Below, one piece after another: positions 1 through 9,625 of a stretch of DNA of 33,908 bases (position 1 is its first letter; each line of letters starts with the position of its first letter). Where the stretch lies: the NCBI GenBank assembly GCA_003427395.1, contig BFEA01000012.1, positions 4,498,308 to 4,532,215 of the forward strand, given 5' to 3'. This DNA is from Chara braunii (lineage: Eukaryota; Streptophyta; Charophyceae; Charales; Characeae). The notes under the pieces were generated by a model, which did not search any database, was not told where the DNA came from, and was given only the letters and a program-made list of their open reading frames with translations. The translations under genes were made by a program, and so were the position numbers.

Positions 1-245
1 CCGAACGCGTCGAGAGGGGCTCCCAAACGTTCGGGCGTTCGGGTTTGGGCGTTCGGCCCGTCTCGAACACCGAAAACCCTGTACATATATATATATATAT
101 ATGTGTGACGATATATATATATATATAATAAAAAATAATATATTCGTCCATGTAGGAGAGGACATATGAGAGCGAATGTATTCGTGAACGAGAATATGTG
201 TGCGTCTTTGGAAAACCCCCGAGTAGGTTCGTCGTGCTACATACC
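1..245. repeat. TTCGGG-rich repeat end plus (AT)n tract
   Basis: The first 66 bases are rich in CGAACG/TTCGGG words, followed by an AT microsatellite at about 85-130 and then AT-rich sequence. The same word class followed by (AT)n occurs at 24214-24560. Such TTCGG-rich subterminal sequence is common in plant hAT-like non-autonomous elements, but no clean terminal repeat or target duplication is visible here and the element is cut by the window edge. Confidence 0.35.
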
Positions 246-510
246 TTCTAGAATTATAAATATTATTTTTTTAATAAAGAAAAAAATGGGGTATTTCAGT
301 TTCTGAACAAACGGTGCTTTGCGAGGTAGTGATTTTTTGTAAAAAAACTTGTTTCTCTCATCACCACTTCCAGTGGTTCGAAAAAAGTAATTTTGTGTTC
401 CTTTTTTGTTGTTAATTTTTTTCACATATAATTTTATTCATGTAGGAGGCCTTAACAATGTACTATCAGGAACTTTAAAAAATTTCGTGCAAACCTAACA
501 ATTTTTTTTA
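246..510. other. AT-rich sequence, no recognisable feature
   Basis: This stretch is A/T-rich with many homopolymer runs. The only open frame is a low-complexity 62-codon frame on the minus strand, which I do not regard as a gene. No hairpin unit or family repeat was recognised. Confidence 0.5.
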
Positions 511-559
511 TAGGTTTTCACGAATCCTATGTTAACCTTGTCAACAATAGTTCATATTC

Positions 560-1362
560 TCTCAATAATATATTTATTTTTACCCAACTTATATAAAGTG
601 TAAGTTGGACCATTCATTGAATATACACAAAGACAAAGCAATATTAACTTTCTCTTCTTTGGGCATGTGACAAGATCATTCAACTTAGAATCAACGCCAA
701 GTCGCCGTGAACAGTTCAAGTAGCCAAGTTATATATAATTTTTTGCTCTTAATCTTTTAAGGTAGCATAGGACCGAACCGTTCAGCTTAGAAACAAAGTG
801 CAAGCTGCCCCTTCTTACCATCAATTAATATTATTAATCAATACTATTTTTATTATGATAAGCTATAGTCAGACCATTCAACTTAAAAACAAAGTCTGAC
901 TAGCCTGTTCATAAACTATACTAGTGATAGAGTATAAAAAAAATTATTTATTAATTTTGTTATGTGCGTGACTCCAAACCAAACCATTCAACTTAGAAAT
1001 AAAGTTTGATCCTTCACCCGATCTCCCTAAGAATAAACAAAAAATATTTTGAGTCATTTAACTTAGAAACAAAACTCAAACCTTTTTTTTCATAAACAAT
1101 AAAGAAACATAAGGAGACTGAGTTATTCAACGTAGAAACAAAACTCAGTCTCGCTTAGAAAATCCCAAAGTAAATCAAGGCGACCAAGCTATTCAACTTA
1201 GGAACAAAGATTGGACCCTGAAAATGCAGTCGTTTGCAACCCTCGCAAGTCAGAGCAACCAAACCATCCAACTTAGGAACAAAGTTCGTTCTTCCAAGCA
1301 GTCAAAATAAAACATGGCACTGAGTCTTTCAACTTAGAAACAAAGTTCAAACTTTGGTTGAC
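560..1362 (+). repeat. Array of about 10 hairpins with conserved loop (left)
   Basis: Ten units spaced about 65-110 bp share a core close to ATTCAACTTAGAAACAAAG. The bases flanking the core differ from unit to unit but are complementary within a unit. Clear stems are 866-874 with 894-902 (TAGTCAGAC/GTCTGACTA), 1048-1054 with 1074-1080 (TTTGAGT/ACTCAAA) and 1114-1123 with 1143-1152 (GAGACTGAGT/ACTCAGTCTC). Other units have shorter or imperfect stems, and the unit near 610 has lost its core by deletion. This is a non-coding tandem structure. A role as protein-binding or structured-RNA sites is inference only. Confidence 0.8.
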
Positions 1363-1604
1363 CCAATCAATCGCAAGCAGAACCACCTTTCTCTCGCCTT
1401 TCCTTAATTCAAAACTATTTTTTAATTTGAATTCGGACAAACAATAAAAAAAATGAAACTGAGATTGTGCATGCATTCATTTACTTAACTCTGATTTAAG
1501 TCCAGAAAGTCAATCATAAGGTTAATAGGGATGCAGGCAATGCCCTCATCAAACTATAGAAGGATGTACAGGTAAGGGTTTTAACTAGGTTTATAGAAGG
1601 AGAT

Positions 1605-1970
1605 GACGATTACCACTCAGTTCCCTGCCTCCAGAACCTCGCCTAGGTTCCGCCAGAGCTCCCGCAATCGGTGGGGCAGCCTCTCACAAAGGCCTTGGCA
1701 TGGATTACGGTTTTCAATCGCGCTTGCTGCTTTTCTCTCTAAACCAAAGACTAAACTTAGAATGAGAAAGACAGAAGGAGGGAGATTGAGTCGCTCAGAT
1801 TCAAAAATCTGAGAGTTGCACTCAGACTTGCGTGAGAGGACATTGGTTCCTTCAGTCGCTTGAGACCCCACAATGATGGTCAAACGCACAACAACTTGGT
1901 TAAGCCTCCAGCCGTTGACTCCCTAACGACTCTCCAAGTCGCAATGGTAACCTTCTTTCCAAAGCCCAAC
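1605..1970 (+). repeat. Conserved inner segment of TIR-L
   Basis: The segment beginning with the CTCAGTTCCCTGCCTCC word and running to about 1970 matches the reverse complement of 21880-22240 and of about 30800-31090. It shares CCTAGGTTCCG-type and GAGCTCCCG words. Open frames across it exist in both orientations but differ between copies, so no protein is supported. It is the best conserved part of the block and marks the copies clearly. Confidence 0.7.
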
Positions 1971-2480
1971 CACTTTCCTCAAGTTCATGACCCGAAGTGT
2001 AAGGGTCATGGGTAAGTCCGCAAACTCTCGTCTCTCCTCCAGCTACTTCGTTTGGTAGGATGAACAGTGCATCGGCCAACAACCTAGTCTGCACCTCGCA
2101 GTTGGCCTGTTGCTGCTTCGTTCGGCAGCAACCGACGTTGCCGACCGAAGGGTGAGCCTGTAGTCGTGTAGCTTGCCTTCGGTCACTCTGTACAACAGGA
2201 TGAACAACGTACCATCAGCAGGTTAGCATGCAGGTTTGCGACTCTCTCTATACACCTCTAAAGGATGGGATGGGCAGCACCTTGACCAGCAGGCTAGTCT
2301 TTGGGCCCCTGCGGCTTGCTCCCCTGTTGCCTCGCTCAATGAGATGAGCTGCTCCGAGTCACCGGCCAACAGGTGAGTCTCTGACCCCAGGGGCTCGCCT
2401 CCTAGCTACTTCGGTGTGCCAAAAATGAACAGCACCCCATCCAAGCTTCCAACAGAGTAAGCACACCCAACCCCTTTGCT
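1971..2480 (+). repeat. Degenerate short tandem units (GATGAACAG..GGCCAACA)
   Basis: Imperfect units beginning near 2060, 2199, 2269, 2341 and 2424 share the pattern GATGAACAG, then a GGCCAACAGGTTAGTCT-like string, then C/G-rich sequence. The first unit also matches the reverse complement of about 30530-30620 in block 3, so the inner part of that copy extends further than in TIR-R. Two overlapping minus-strand frames near 2359-2670 are not conserved and are not called as genes. Confidence 0.5.
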
Positions 2481-3254
2481 GCGGCCAGGTACGTGATACG
2501 TCCCTCTTAACGTTCTCGTCCCCCCTCGTAACAAGACCGATCTTCGAACAGCGTGACCGGTTCCAGACTTTAGCAGTAGTAACCGGTGGGTCGAGCACAA
2601 CGTTTTTTGTCAACATTAAGCGGACCACTCGTTGATTCCGCGCATGCAGGTTACCGTCAGGATCAGACACGTATTACCTCCTAATTGTCCGCCCTCTCTT
2701 CCTCTCATACATGTATGTATTCTACAACAATCCACCAGACATCCACAGAAAGTTCAATCAAAGGGGAGATTCTTAGTGATCACGGAAAGAAAATGCGCAT
2801 GGTAGTCTTTACGATCACAGAGCCAAGGCACTCAGCTACGAGGCTCTGATTCTTGCTCCTCTGCCTGCAATTTGGAAATGAATCTTTCACCGAAGTGTAG
2901 CCCAATGCTTCTCCCAAAATAGGCAATGCATCGGCCAATCAGGTAAATTTCCAGCCTCGCGACCGACCTCACACCTTTCCCAACAAAAGAAGGTGCAAAC
3001 TCTTCACGAATCTTCTGCTAGAGCACGAAAAGATACATCGTCAAATCAATCCTCTCTTCCCAGCTCAACTCGTACTGCCGGTAATGACCGAGTCATCAAC
3101 CCTTTTTGCGAAACACACGTTACCACCATATCCTCATTACCTTGAACCTCAATCCATTTCTCCTTTATGCTCGACCTCGTCAAGGCGAGAACGAAACCTC
3201 CGTTACACACTCCTCTCGTCTCTTTTCGTACGAAAGTCTTGCGCAACCCATTAC
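2481..3254. other. Unassigned sequence before FB-1
   Basis: Mixed-composition sequence with short open frames on both strands. One further GGCCAATCAGGTAA-type word near 2930 suggests decayed continuation of the upstream units. I recognise no gene, RNA or mobile-element end. Confidence 0.4.
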
Positions 3255-4526
3255 GCTGGTAGCGAGAGATGGTTAACGGGTGCATATATTTTCAGGTCTC
3301 CTTTTCAGGCAATTCAACCATTTTAGGTTACTACACCACTTTCAGATTGTGTGTGCATCTATACATGGGGTTGTCTGAAACCGCCCTCAGGCAGTTCAGC
3401 CACTTCAGGTTGATATACCACTTTCAGATTGCCTATAGATCCATTGCAAATGGTTGGATGGGGGTACCTGAAACCCCTTTCAAAAACTTAAGCCACTTCA
3501 GCGTTTTCAGGTCCCCACCTGAAATTCCTGATATGACATGTAGTGACTGAAGCTTCAGAAAGGGGTTTCACGTACCCCCATCCAACCATTTGGATGGGGG
3601 TACCTGAAACCCCTTTCAAAAGCTTCATCCACTTCAGGTTGATATACCACTTTCAGATTGCCTACAGATCCATTGCAAATGGTTGAATGGGGGTACCTGA
3701 AACCCCTTTCAAAAACTTCAGCCACTTCAACGTTTTCAGGTCCCCACCTGAAATTCCTGAAATGACATGTAGTGACTGAAGCTTCAAAAAGGGGTTTCAG
3801 GTACCCCCATCCAACCATTTGGATGGGGGTACCTGAAACCCCTTTTAAAAGCTTCAGCCACTTCAGCGGTTTCAGGTCCCCACTTGAAATTCCTGAAATG
3901 ACCTGAAGTGGTTGAAGCTTCTGAAAGTTGTTTTAGGTACCCCCATCCAAATGATTGGATGCGGGTACCTGAAACCCCTTTCAGAAGCTTCAGCCACTTC
4001 AACAGTTTCAAGTCCCCACCTGAAATTCTTGAAATGACCTGAAGTGGCTGAACCTCCTGAAAGGGGTTCCAGGTACCCCCATCCAACCATTTGGATGGGG
4101 GTACCTGAAAGCCCTTTCAGAAGCTTCAGGATGGGGGTACCTGAAATCCCTTACAGAAGCTTCAACCACTTCAGCGGTTTTGAGGTCCCCACCTGAAATT
4201 CCTGAAATGACCTGAAGTGGCTGAAGCTTCTGAAAGGTGTTTCAGGTACCCTCATCCAACCATTTGGATGGGGGTACTTGAAACCTCATTCAGAAGCTTC
4301 AACCACTTCAGCGGTTTCAGGTCCCCACCTAAAATTCATGTAATGACCTGAAATGGCTAAAAAAACAGGCAGAAAAAAACAAACAAACATAAAACTTATC
4401 TTGCAAACCACCCGAAACTTCTGAAATGACCTGAAGTGTCTTCAGGCCATTTCAGCGGTTTCAGACCACTTCAGAATCTTTCATTCTGAAATTTCAGGTG
4501 GTCGTTCACCGCGAGTGCTGGTAGCG
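3255..4526. mobile_element. Foldback-type element FB-1 with 10-bp target duplication
   Basis: A 1252-bp element at 3265-4516 is flanked by perfect direct repeats GCTGGTAGCG (3255-3264 and 4517-4526). It starts AGAGATGGTTAACGGG. The reverse complement of its end shares the core GGTNAACG, the same terminal core seen in FB-2 and FB-3. The interior is built of inverted modules containing CACTTCAG/CTGAAGTG and GGTACCCCCATCC/GGATGGGGGTACC, so the element can fold on itself repeatedly. It has no coding capacity; the frames inside are repeat translations. A 9-10 bp duplication is typical of Mutator-like transposition, which makes a non-autonomous MULE or foldback element the likeliest class (inference). 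Confidence 0.75.
3787..3846. repeat. Perfect 26-bp inverted repeat inside FB-1
   Basis: Positions 3787-3812 and 3821-3846 are exact reverse complements around an 8-nt spacer AACCATTT. Pairing continues imperfectly outward through the GAAGCTTC words. Similar palindromes recur near 3560-3604, 3935-3965, 4072-4105 and 4245-4280, so FB-1 alternates forward and reverse copies of one module. Confidence 0.85.
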
Positions 4527-5114
4527 GCTAGTTCCCGTGCTCGAACTCCAAATCCGGTCCGTCCATTCGCCCCGCAGCACGTGGGAACCTCCGGATCGAG
4601 CCTTCGTTCGCCCGGTTCCTCTTCTGGAACGGTGAGATATGAGTTCGTCGAACCACCACATTCCTTCGTTCACATAGTCTCCACCTTCCATAGTACAAAA
4701 ACTAAACTTTCTCTCTCATATCTGACTCCATCACTCGATTCGTGGCGCATGGAGCCCCCAATCTACAGTCTTAGTTCACCCGATTTCGATGAGGATCGAG
4801 TGAATTACATGTTTTTCCTTTACTGCCACATCTGCTTCTCCGATAGCCTCACGCACAACTTTTCTTTACTAACTCCTAATTTACTAATTTATCGCTAAGA
4901 CTGACCTTATATTCGGATTTGCCGATCTTAAAAACCTCAACTTCGTCCTTCGATTGGCTCGATTCCATCAAGAATTGGGCGAGAACTTCGTTCTCCACTC
5001 CGCCACTCTCTAGCTTAGTTTCACCATCTCCTACTTCGAACGAAACAAAATGCTGAGTCGGATCGGTTTCATCCCCTCCTTACCTGCCTCACACTCTCGC
5101 TTCTACACACGCAG
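4527..5114. other. Sequence between FB-1 and A1, no gene recognised
   Basis: No RNA gene or element end was recognised. A short stretch near 4905-4930, read on the minus strand, resembles sequence near 29490-29520 beyond the U6-like end of A5. This hints that family A continues here in minus orientation until FB-1. The 127-codon plus-strand frame (4515-4898) starts at the FB-1 target duplication and has no recognisable domain. Confidence 0.35.
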
Positions 5115-5385
5115 AACTGACGCTAACCTAGACACCGCTCTCTCCTCTACTCATATAGTTAGCATGATGGTGGTCGTGGGAGTCGGAATTCGCTAAAATG
5201 TGAATAGCAACTCACATGTCGAATCAATCTACCCAATAGTGCATGGTTTGCCTGAGGCGTGCGACCCACGCTTGGCTGTTTGGGCCACTGGCAGTCCAAA
5301 CGCTGCGGTGAATAGGGGGATGCAGCCTGCTGCGGATCTCAAGGTAATAGCAAGTACTTGAACGAAACGTTGAAACCCGAGGTGG
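5115..5385 (+). pseudogene. LSU (25S/28S) rRNA fragment in A1
   Basis: Read on the plus strand, this follows nuclear LSU rRNA in order: a GCTAACCTAG word near 5121, ATGGTGGTCGTGGGAGTCGG near 5167, an AACTCACATGTCGAATCAA word near 5210, then ATCTCAAGGTAATAGCAAGT near 5337, corresponding to the conserved ATCTTGGTGGTAGTAGCAAA. It is too diverged to be functional and is a partial internal piece. Relative to the orientation of A1 it is antisense, as in A4 and A5. Confidence 0.7.
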
Positions 5386-5444
5386 GGGCCTGGCCGCTAT
5401 TGTTTGTGGCCCTGCAGTGACCCATCCATCCAGCTGTGGTCATG

Positions 5445-5510
5445 GACGACTCGTTACCTCTTGGGCCCAAAAGGGCAAGCCCACGCTCAACTCCCTCGTA
5501 GCAACTCATG
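5445..5510 (-). pseudogene. Second LSU rRNA fragment in A1, opposite orientation
   Basis: On the minus strand, words like GAGTTGAGCGTGGGCTTGCC followed by GGGCCCAA correspond to the conserved LSU stretch around TTGAGTGTGAGCATGCC and GGGACCCGAAAGATGG. It lies in opposite orientation to the neighbouring fragment at 5115-5385, which reproduces the arrangement in A4 and A5. Confidence 0.5.
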
Positions 5511-5818
5511 ACTGGTATGTTCAGAGGGACCACACTACCCAGGTTTCTTCCGCCTCGGGGCTGATCACCCACCGACTCGCATGCACATTGAGCTCCTCAG
5601 TCCGTATTCGATGCAGACAAAATAACAGAACCCCCCTCTCTCCTCGTCTTGAATACTCAAGAGCCCAAACAGACCTGCTAAAAGAGGCGCACTCTCAGGG
5701 TTTTCGACTACCGTTTCATCTTGTCACATAGCTCAAGGCCAGGGGTCGCGCCGCCAGAGCTAACTAGCGGCCTCATCAAGCGACCCCTACCCAATGTCGC
5801 GTCTCACGCAGAATGACA

Positions 5819-5858
5819 ATAACAATAATAATAATAATAACAATAGTAATAATAGTCA
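5819..5858. repeat. (AAT)n microsatellite inside A1
   Basis: AAT/ATA triplet tract with interruptions. Read on the minus strand it sits between the tRNA-like and LSU parts, the same position as the ATT tract at 28024-28077 in A5 and the A/T-rich tract near 19590-19640 in A4. It is therefore an internal part of family A. Confidence 0.8.
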
Positions 5859-6004
5859 TGAAAAAAATAAAAACAAAAGCACAAGGCGAGGGGAGGAAAA
5901 GGGCGCAACCAGTACCATCTCGGCCTCCTGGTTACAAAACCATGGGGGATAGCATGTCGGACCCTCAAACCCTCGACTTACCTCGTCGCGCCAATACTTA
6001 TGCG

Positions 6005-6075
6005 CCGTCACCGACTGGTCTGGATCCTTGAATCTCCAGGATGAGAGTCCGATATCGTAACCAATAGTGTTAGGC
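6005..6075 (-). pseudogene. tRNA-Glu-like segment in A1
   Basis: On the minus strand it reads TTGGTTACGATATCGGACTC and then GGAGATTCAAGGATCCAGA. This matches the D-arm, anticodon-arm and T-arm layout of eukaryotic tRNA-Glu, but the anticodon loop and box B are degenerate. It is a tRNA-derived relic, not a tRNA gene. Confidence 0.45.
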
Positions 6076-6164
6076 CCAAGGCTGGTCCTAGAACTAGCGA
6101 AAACCATATAAACGGGTTTTGTCACATATGCGGGTTTGCTAAAATAAACCACGACCGTTGCGCC

Positions 6165-6460
6165 CCAGACGTATGCACATGTCGTGGTCAAGCATACCAA
6201 CCAAAAGACAAAATCCTTTTAATCCCTGTTTAGTCAAAAGTAAAAATTTGGTCGGCAACCATGCTGGCTTTACAACCATCAATAAGGAAAGAGATCACGC
6301 GCACCTTAAGTTGGCGCGCCCACTCACGCTCTAGCTTTGGTCAACCATTCAGCCAGCGTAATCGAAACAGAGCCGCGACTCACGTGGTGTACTCAAACTT
6401 TATTTTTTGTCCCTTGCAACAACCAGGGCGGATACCCTTGTAAGGGTATTCACACCGACA
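6165..6460 (-). repeat. Palindrome block of family A, copy A1
   Basis: On the minus strand it starts TGTCGGTGTGAATACCC, with the 7-bp palindrome TACCCTT/AAGGGTA at 6433-6448, then sequence homologous to 9147-9480, 17395-17710, 18888-19210 and 27308-27625. The start TGTCGGTG is shared by four copies (TGTCAGCTTG in A3), so it probably marks a real element boundary. Confidence 0.75.
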
Positions 6461-6465
6461 ACGTT

Positions 6466-6530
6466 ATAAACGAATATAACGCTCGACAAACGTTATATTC
6501 CTATACAACACCCGAGCGTTATTTTTGGGT
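6466..6530. repeat. Overlapping hairpins abutting A1
   Basis: A perfect 10-bp inverted repeat (GAATATAACG at 6472-6481, CGTTATATTC at 6491-6500) overlaps a second 8-bp pair (AACGCTCG at 6478-6485, CGAGCGTT at 6513-6520), giving two mutually exclusive folds. The CGAATATAACG words resemble the arms of the hairpin element at 7710-7808. Confidence 0.6.
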
Positions 6531-7709
6531 AAAGACGGTAGTTGAAAAACTCATCATCCGCCACAATCTGTAGCGGAAGCGTGGAGAGTGAAAATAACGA
6601 TAGGCATCACAATAACGAAAAATCATGGCGATAGGCGTCAAGGTTGCACTTAGGAGGCGTTTTTTAGTACCCCAAATTGGAGGAATAACAACACCAGAAA
6701 TCAGCAATTTTGGTCCAAGTTGGAAGACAAAATCGGATTGGGACAACGAAGTCTCATGCAGGATCAAGCGGGAAGTTTGAGAGCCAAATGTCAGCAGTTA
6801 TGGTCCTGACTGAAGGAAAGGAATAAGAGTGACTCACTGAGGGTCTGTTGGAGGAGCCAACAACTGAGCTATATCTGTGGTGGTAAACGCAGGAACCATC
6901 CTTGTTGTTTGCGGATTGTGGGCAAGTTTATGCACCTGGTGTGAAGGTTTTTCACAACTGTAAGTCCCTAAACTTTTCACGACGACGAGGGTACACCGTG
7001 ATTAGGAACTTTTGTGCGCCACTGAGACGGATGTTGTTGCCTCACTACTTCTTCTTTCTCTTGAGCGAGGGTAGCGCGTGGGAGTGCAGGCGAAGGAATG
7101 ACTGTAGGATTGCAATGAGAGTCTTGGCGGGCTATGGGGTGGGACACTGAACTTAAGAATGAGGGGAGTGTTATCAATCATATCGACTGAGAGTTAGGGC
7201 GGGAAGGTAGGAGGGAAGGAAAGGATGCAATCGAAGCGAGTCCAAGCTACTACGTTTGAGGGAAGCATTTAAGTTTTGGTGATTGGGGAACCCTACACAC
7301 TGAGGAGGTAGGTTTAAAAAGGGGCTAGACTTAGGAAGTAGGGAGTGGTAGAGAGGAACAACAAACTCAGGAAGTTTGAGGTGCGAAGTTTCGGTAGGAA
7401 TTTCACTCCGAGTATCTAGTATGGAGATTCACCTCTCAAGGGTAGCCGCTCCTCCTCCTCCATATAGTTTTTTTCGATACGACGCCATAACTAGATGGAG
7501 AGAGGTGGTGGAAGGGATACCCCCCTCACCTTGAAGGGTCGACGGTGGCCGTCTCCTTCGATTCAGTCGTAGACTGAATGGGTTCTTAGTTCTCGATAGA
7601 ATGGAAGGAACCCTATTGAGCCCGGAGCATGCCGACCTCCTGGAAGGCTGGAATCTCAAGGTCGTGCGATCTAGGAAGGGTTTCATGGGTTGGGCAGGAT
7701 CAACTATCA
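6531..7709. other. No recognisable feature
   Basis: Mixed-composition DNA with purine-rich stretches near 7140-7420. Short frames occur on both strands without domain or family signal. Two related ~30-bp words near 6695 and 6790 (ATCAGCAATTTTGGTCC and GTCAGCAGTTATGGTCC) suggest an old local duplication. Confidence 0.4.
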
Positions 7710-7808
7710 TCTTCACACGAATACAACGCCTGATAATTATAGTTGTACCTCAAGTGAAAGTTGCCGTATGTACAACTATAATGATCGGGCGTTGTATTCG
7801 GGTGAAGA
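7710..7808. mobile_element. Hairpin MITE-like element, 39-bp inverted arms
   Basis: Arms at 7710-7748 and 7770-7808 match as reverse complements at 36 of 39 positions around a 21-nt spacer. Arms begin TCTTCAC and contain CGAATACAACGCC and TTATAGTTGTAC. It is a compact foldback MITE candidate. No convincing target duplication is visible. A TGATAATTATAGTTG word near 12270 may be a relic of the same family. Confidence 0.65.
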
Positions 7809-8337
7809 AGGTAGGAAGGACGAGTTGGTAGCCAACTTCCTAGGAACCATGTGCTTTTGCTATGATGAAGGGGATAAGAAGACGTGGATAGTCGATCGGC
7901 CTCTGGCGGAAGGGGAAGGGCAATTGGCTCCTTGGTCACGTTCTGGCCTTTTCAATGAGGTCCGTCGAAAATGGAACGATAATTTGAAGTCTGGATGATG
8001 AGGCTGTAGCCGGGGTTGATGAGAACGTCAAAAAACAAACCATGAAGAACTTGGTGGAGAGGAGGTGTGTTTTTATGGCTTTAGTAGAGATTTTTATGGG
8101 TTTGCAAGCAGACAAAGTAGTTGGATCTGTGGGTCCGGAGAGAATTGCAGGTTGGTTGAGGTAGATAGGGGACGGTGGCGAAGGGGTCGAAGGGTTGAAG
8201 GAATTCGTTCTCAACACCGCTTGGGATTGCGGTGTTGAAGAACTCAACATATTTTTTTGGTTCTACAATGGGTCGGAGGTTTGGCTTCGCATCCGAATGA
8301 CGAGAAGAACGAGGAAGGCAGCGATATTCAAGAATAC
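7809..8337. other. No recognisable feature
   Basis: Short frames on both strands overlap one another and none has a recognisable domain. No RNA or repeat boundary was seen. Confidence 0.4.
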
Positions 8338-8742
8338 TAGGCAGGGAGAAAAGGTTAGCAACAGTCGTATTTTTCATCACCACTTCAAGACACCCTTCAC
8401 CACTTCAAGATGCAGCCTGCCTAAACAGGTGGTTTTCAGGGTCTTCGGACCTTTCACCACTTCAGGACACCCTTCACCACTTCAAGATGCAGCCTGCCTA
8501 AACAGGTGCTTTTCAGGGTCTTCGGACTTTCACCCCTTGAGGACCATTCAAGATTTTCAGACTGCCCAAAACTCTCACTTCACCACTTCAGGGTGCAGCC
8601 TACCTAAATAGGTGGTTTTCAGGGGCTTTGGACCTTTCACCACTTCAGGACCATTTGGGATTTTCAAACTGCCCAAAACTCTTACTTCAGAATTTCCATT
8701 CCTGAATTTTCAGCTACCCGTTAACAACTTGTGTAGGCAGGA
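8338..8742. mobile_element. Foldback-type element FB-2
   Basis: A 387-bp element at 8347-8733 lies between TAGGCAGGG (8338-8346) and TAGGCAGGA (8734-8742), an 8/9 match. It starts AGAAAAGGTTAGCAACAGTC and ends CCCGTTAACAACTTGTG, closely matching FB-3. The interior is made of CACCACTTCAGG-type words, including the repeated GATGCAGCCTGCCTAAAC module. It is non-coding; frames across it are translations of the repeat. Confidence 0.7.
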
Positions 8743-9146
8743 GGGGAGGTGGTTCGAGAAGCTGGGAGGTGGAGAAAGGGAGAATCATCATGCGAGCAAG
8801 AATTATCGAAGAAAGAGATGGACGACTCCTCCGACGATAGTGGAAGGGACAAGTTGCACGAGGGTTCAGACGACGACGGAGGTGAATTTCTTCTCTGGTA
8901 GATTAATTCCTAGTAAGGAAGCAATCCTGAGTTGCGGGAGCCATGATAAAACAAAATTGTCTTACGGGTAATATCGATTGAGTCGGATAATACGCAATAA
9001 GGGGAGCCCGAGCCTAGCGGACATCGACATCATAGAGCGGAGGGAAAAAAATTAAAAGGATCGGGTCCAATTTAGGAAGAATCGGGACATCCATTGAAGT
9101 TGTTCATTCGATGTGACGGACCGACTCATGTTTCGAAAAGACCGAC
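8743..9146. other. Unassigned; possible U6-like relic before A2
   Basis: Mostly unrecognised. Near 9084-9120 the words GGGACATCCATTGAAGTTG and then CGATGTGA resemble the U6 5' region GGGACATCCGATAAAATTGG and CGATAC, about 60 bp before the start of A2. This would fit a preceding decayed family A unit, but the match is short. Confidence 0.3.
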
Positions 9147-9625
9147 GTCGGTGCGAATACCCTTACAAGGGTATCCGCCCTGTTTTTTTGCAAGTGACAG
9201 AAAATAAGTTTGGTTTGAAGTCTAAGTATACCGCGCTAGGCGCAATTGTGTCTGTGATTTACGTTGACTGGATAACTGACTAGAGTAGAGAGTGAGTAAG
9301 CGCGCAAACTAAAGGCACGTGATCTTTTTTTTTTTTTTATGATTGTGAAAACCGGCGTGATCGCTGACCATAATTTTTATTTTCTTAGGATTAAAAGGAT
9401 TCCGTCTCTTGATTGGTGTGCTTGCCTATGACTTGTGCTTACATATGGAGGACGACATCGACAACTGTGTGATATTAAAACGTTTCGGTAAGTTTGCGCG
9501 TAGCACAATATTCGTTTATATAGGTGTCCGCCAACACTAGACCCAGCCTTGAGCCTAGCACTAGCGGTTACGGCGTCGGACTTTCATCAGAGAGATTCGG
9601 GGATCGAGATTGACCGGCAACGAAT
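9147..9625 (+). repeat. Composite repeat family A, copy A2 (truncated)
   Basis: It starts GTCGGTGCGAATACCC with the palindrome at 9158-9173, followed by about 330 bp homologous to the other family A copies. After the tRNA-like segment the sequence passes straight into family R3, so the ATT, LSU and U6 parts are absent. Confidence 0.75.
9553..9623 (+). pseudogene. tRNA-Glu-like segment in A2
   Basis: It reads CTAGCACTAGCGGTTACGG, then GTCGGACTTTCATC and GAGATTCGGGGATCGAG. Compared with eukaryotic tRNA-Glu(UUC), the D-arm GGTTA, the anticodon loop CTTTCAT (TTC in anticodon position) and a box B-like GGGGATCGAG are in order. The acceptor stem does not pair convincingly, so I call it tRNA-derived. 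This is the clearest of the five copies. Confidence 0.55.

Larger units (their letters stand above)
510..1970 (+). repeat. Inverted-repeat block, left copy (TIR-L)
   Basis: This block is the reverse complement of 21880-23340, alignable by eye throughout with many substitutions and small indels. Its outer part (about 560-1360) is the hairpin array; its inner part holds a conserved segment beginning TTACCACTCAGTTCCCTGCC near 1610. A third copy lies at 30400-31845. The two arms face each other across about 20 kb, so they could be the terminal inverted repeats of one very large element, or two independent insertions. No target-site duplication was found, because the outer flanks diverge beyond about 510 and 23340. 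Confidence 0.8.
5115..6460 (-). repeat. Composite repeat family A, copy A1
   Basis: On the minus strand the order is: palindrome block (from 6460 downward), tRNA-Glu-like segment (about 6075-6005), ATT-rich tract (5858-5819) and rearranged LSU rRNA pieces (about 5510-5115). A2-A5 have parts of the same order on the plus strand. No U6-like part was found before FB-1. The copy is diverged and non-coding. Confidence 0.7.

Noticed and set aside
560-1362. Regularly spaced repeats that look like a CRISPR array
   Set aside because: The units are hairpins with variable stems in a eukaryotic repeat, spacing varies from about 65 to 110 bp, and no cas genes are present.
1617-1889. 90-codon minus-strand frame in TIR-L
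   Set aside because: The frame is not conserved in TIR-R or block 3, although the DNA is.
9553-9623. Functional tRNA-Glu(UUC) gene
   Set aside because: No convincing acceptor stem or intact box B; similar degenerate copies occur in each family A repeat.
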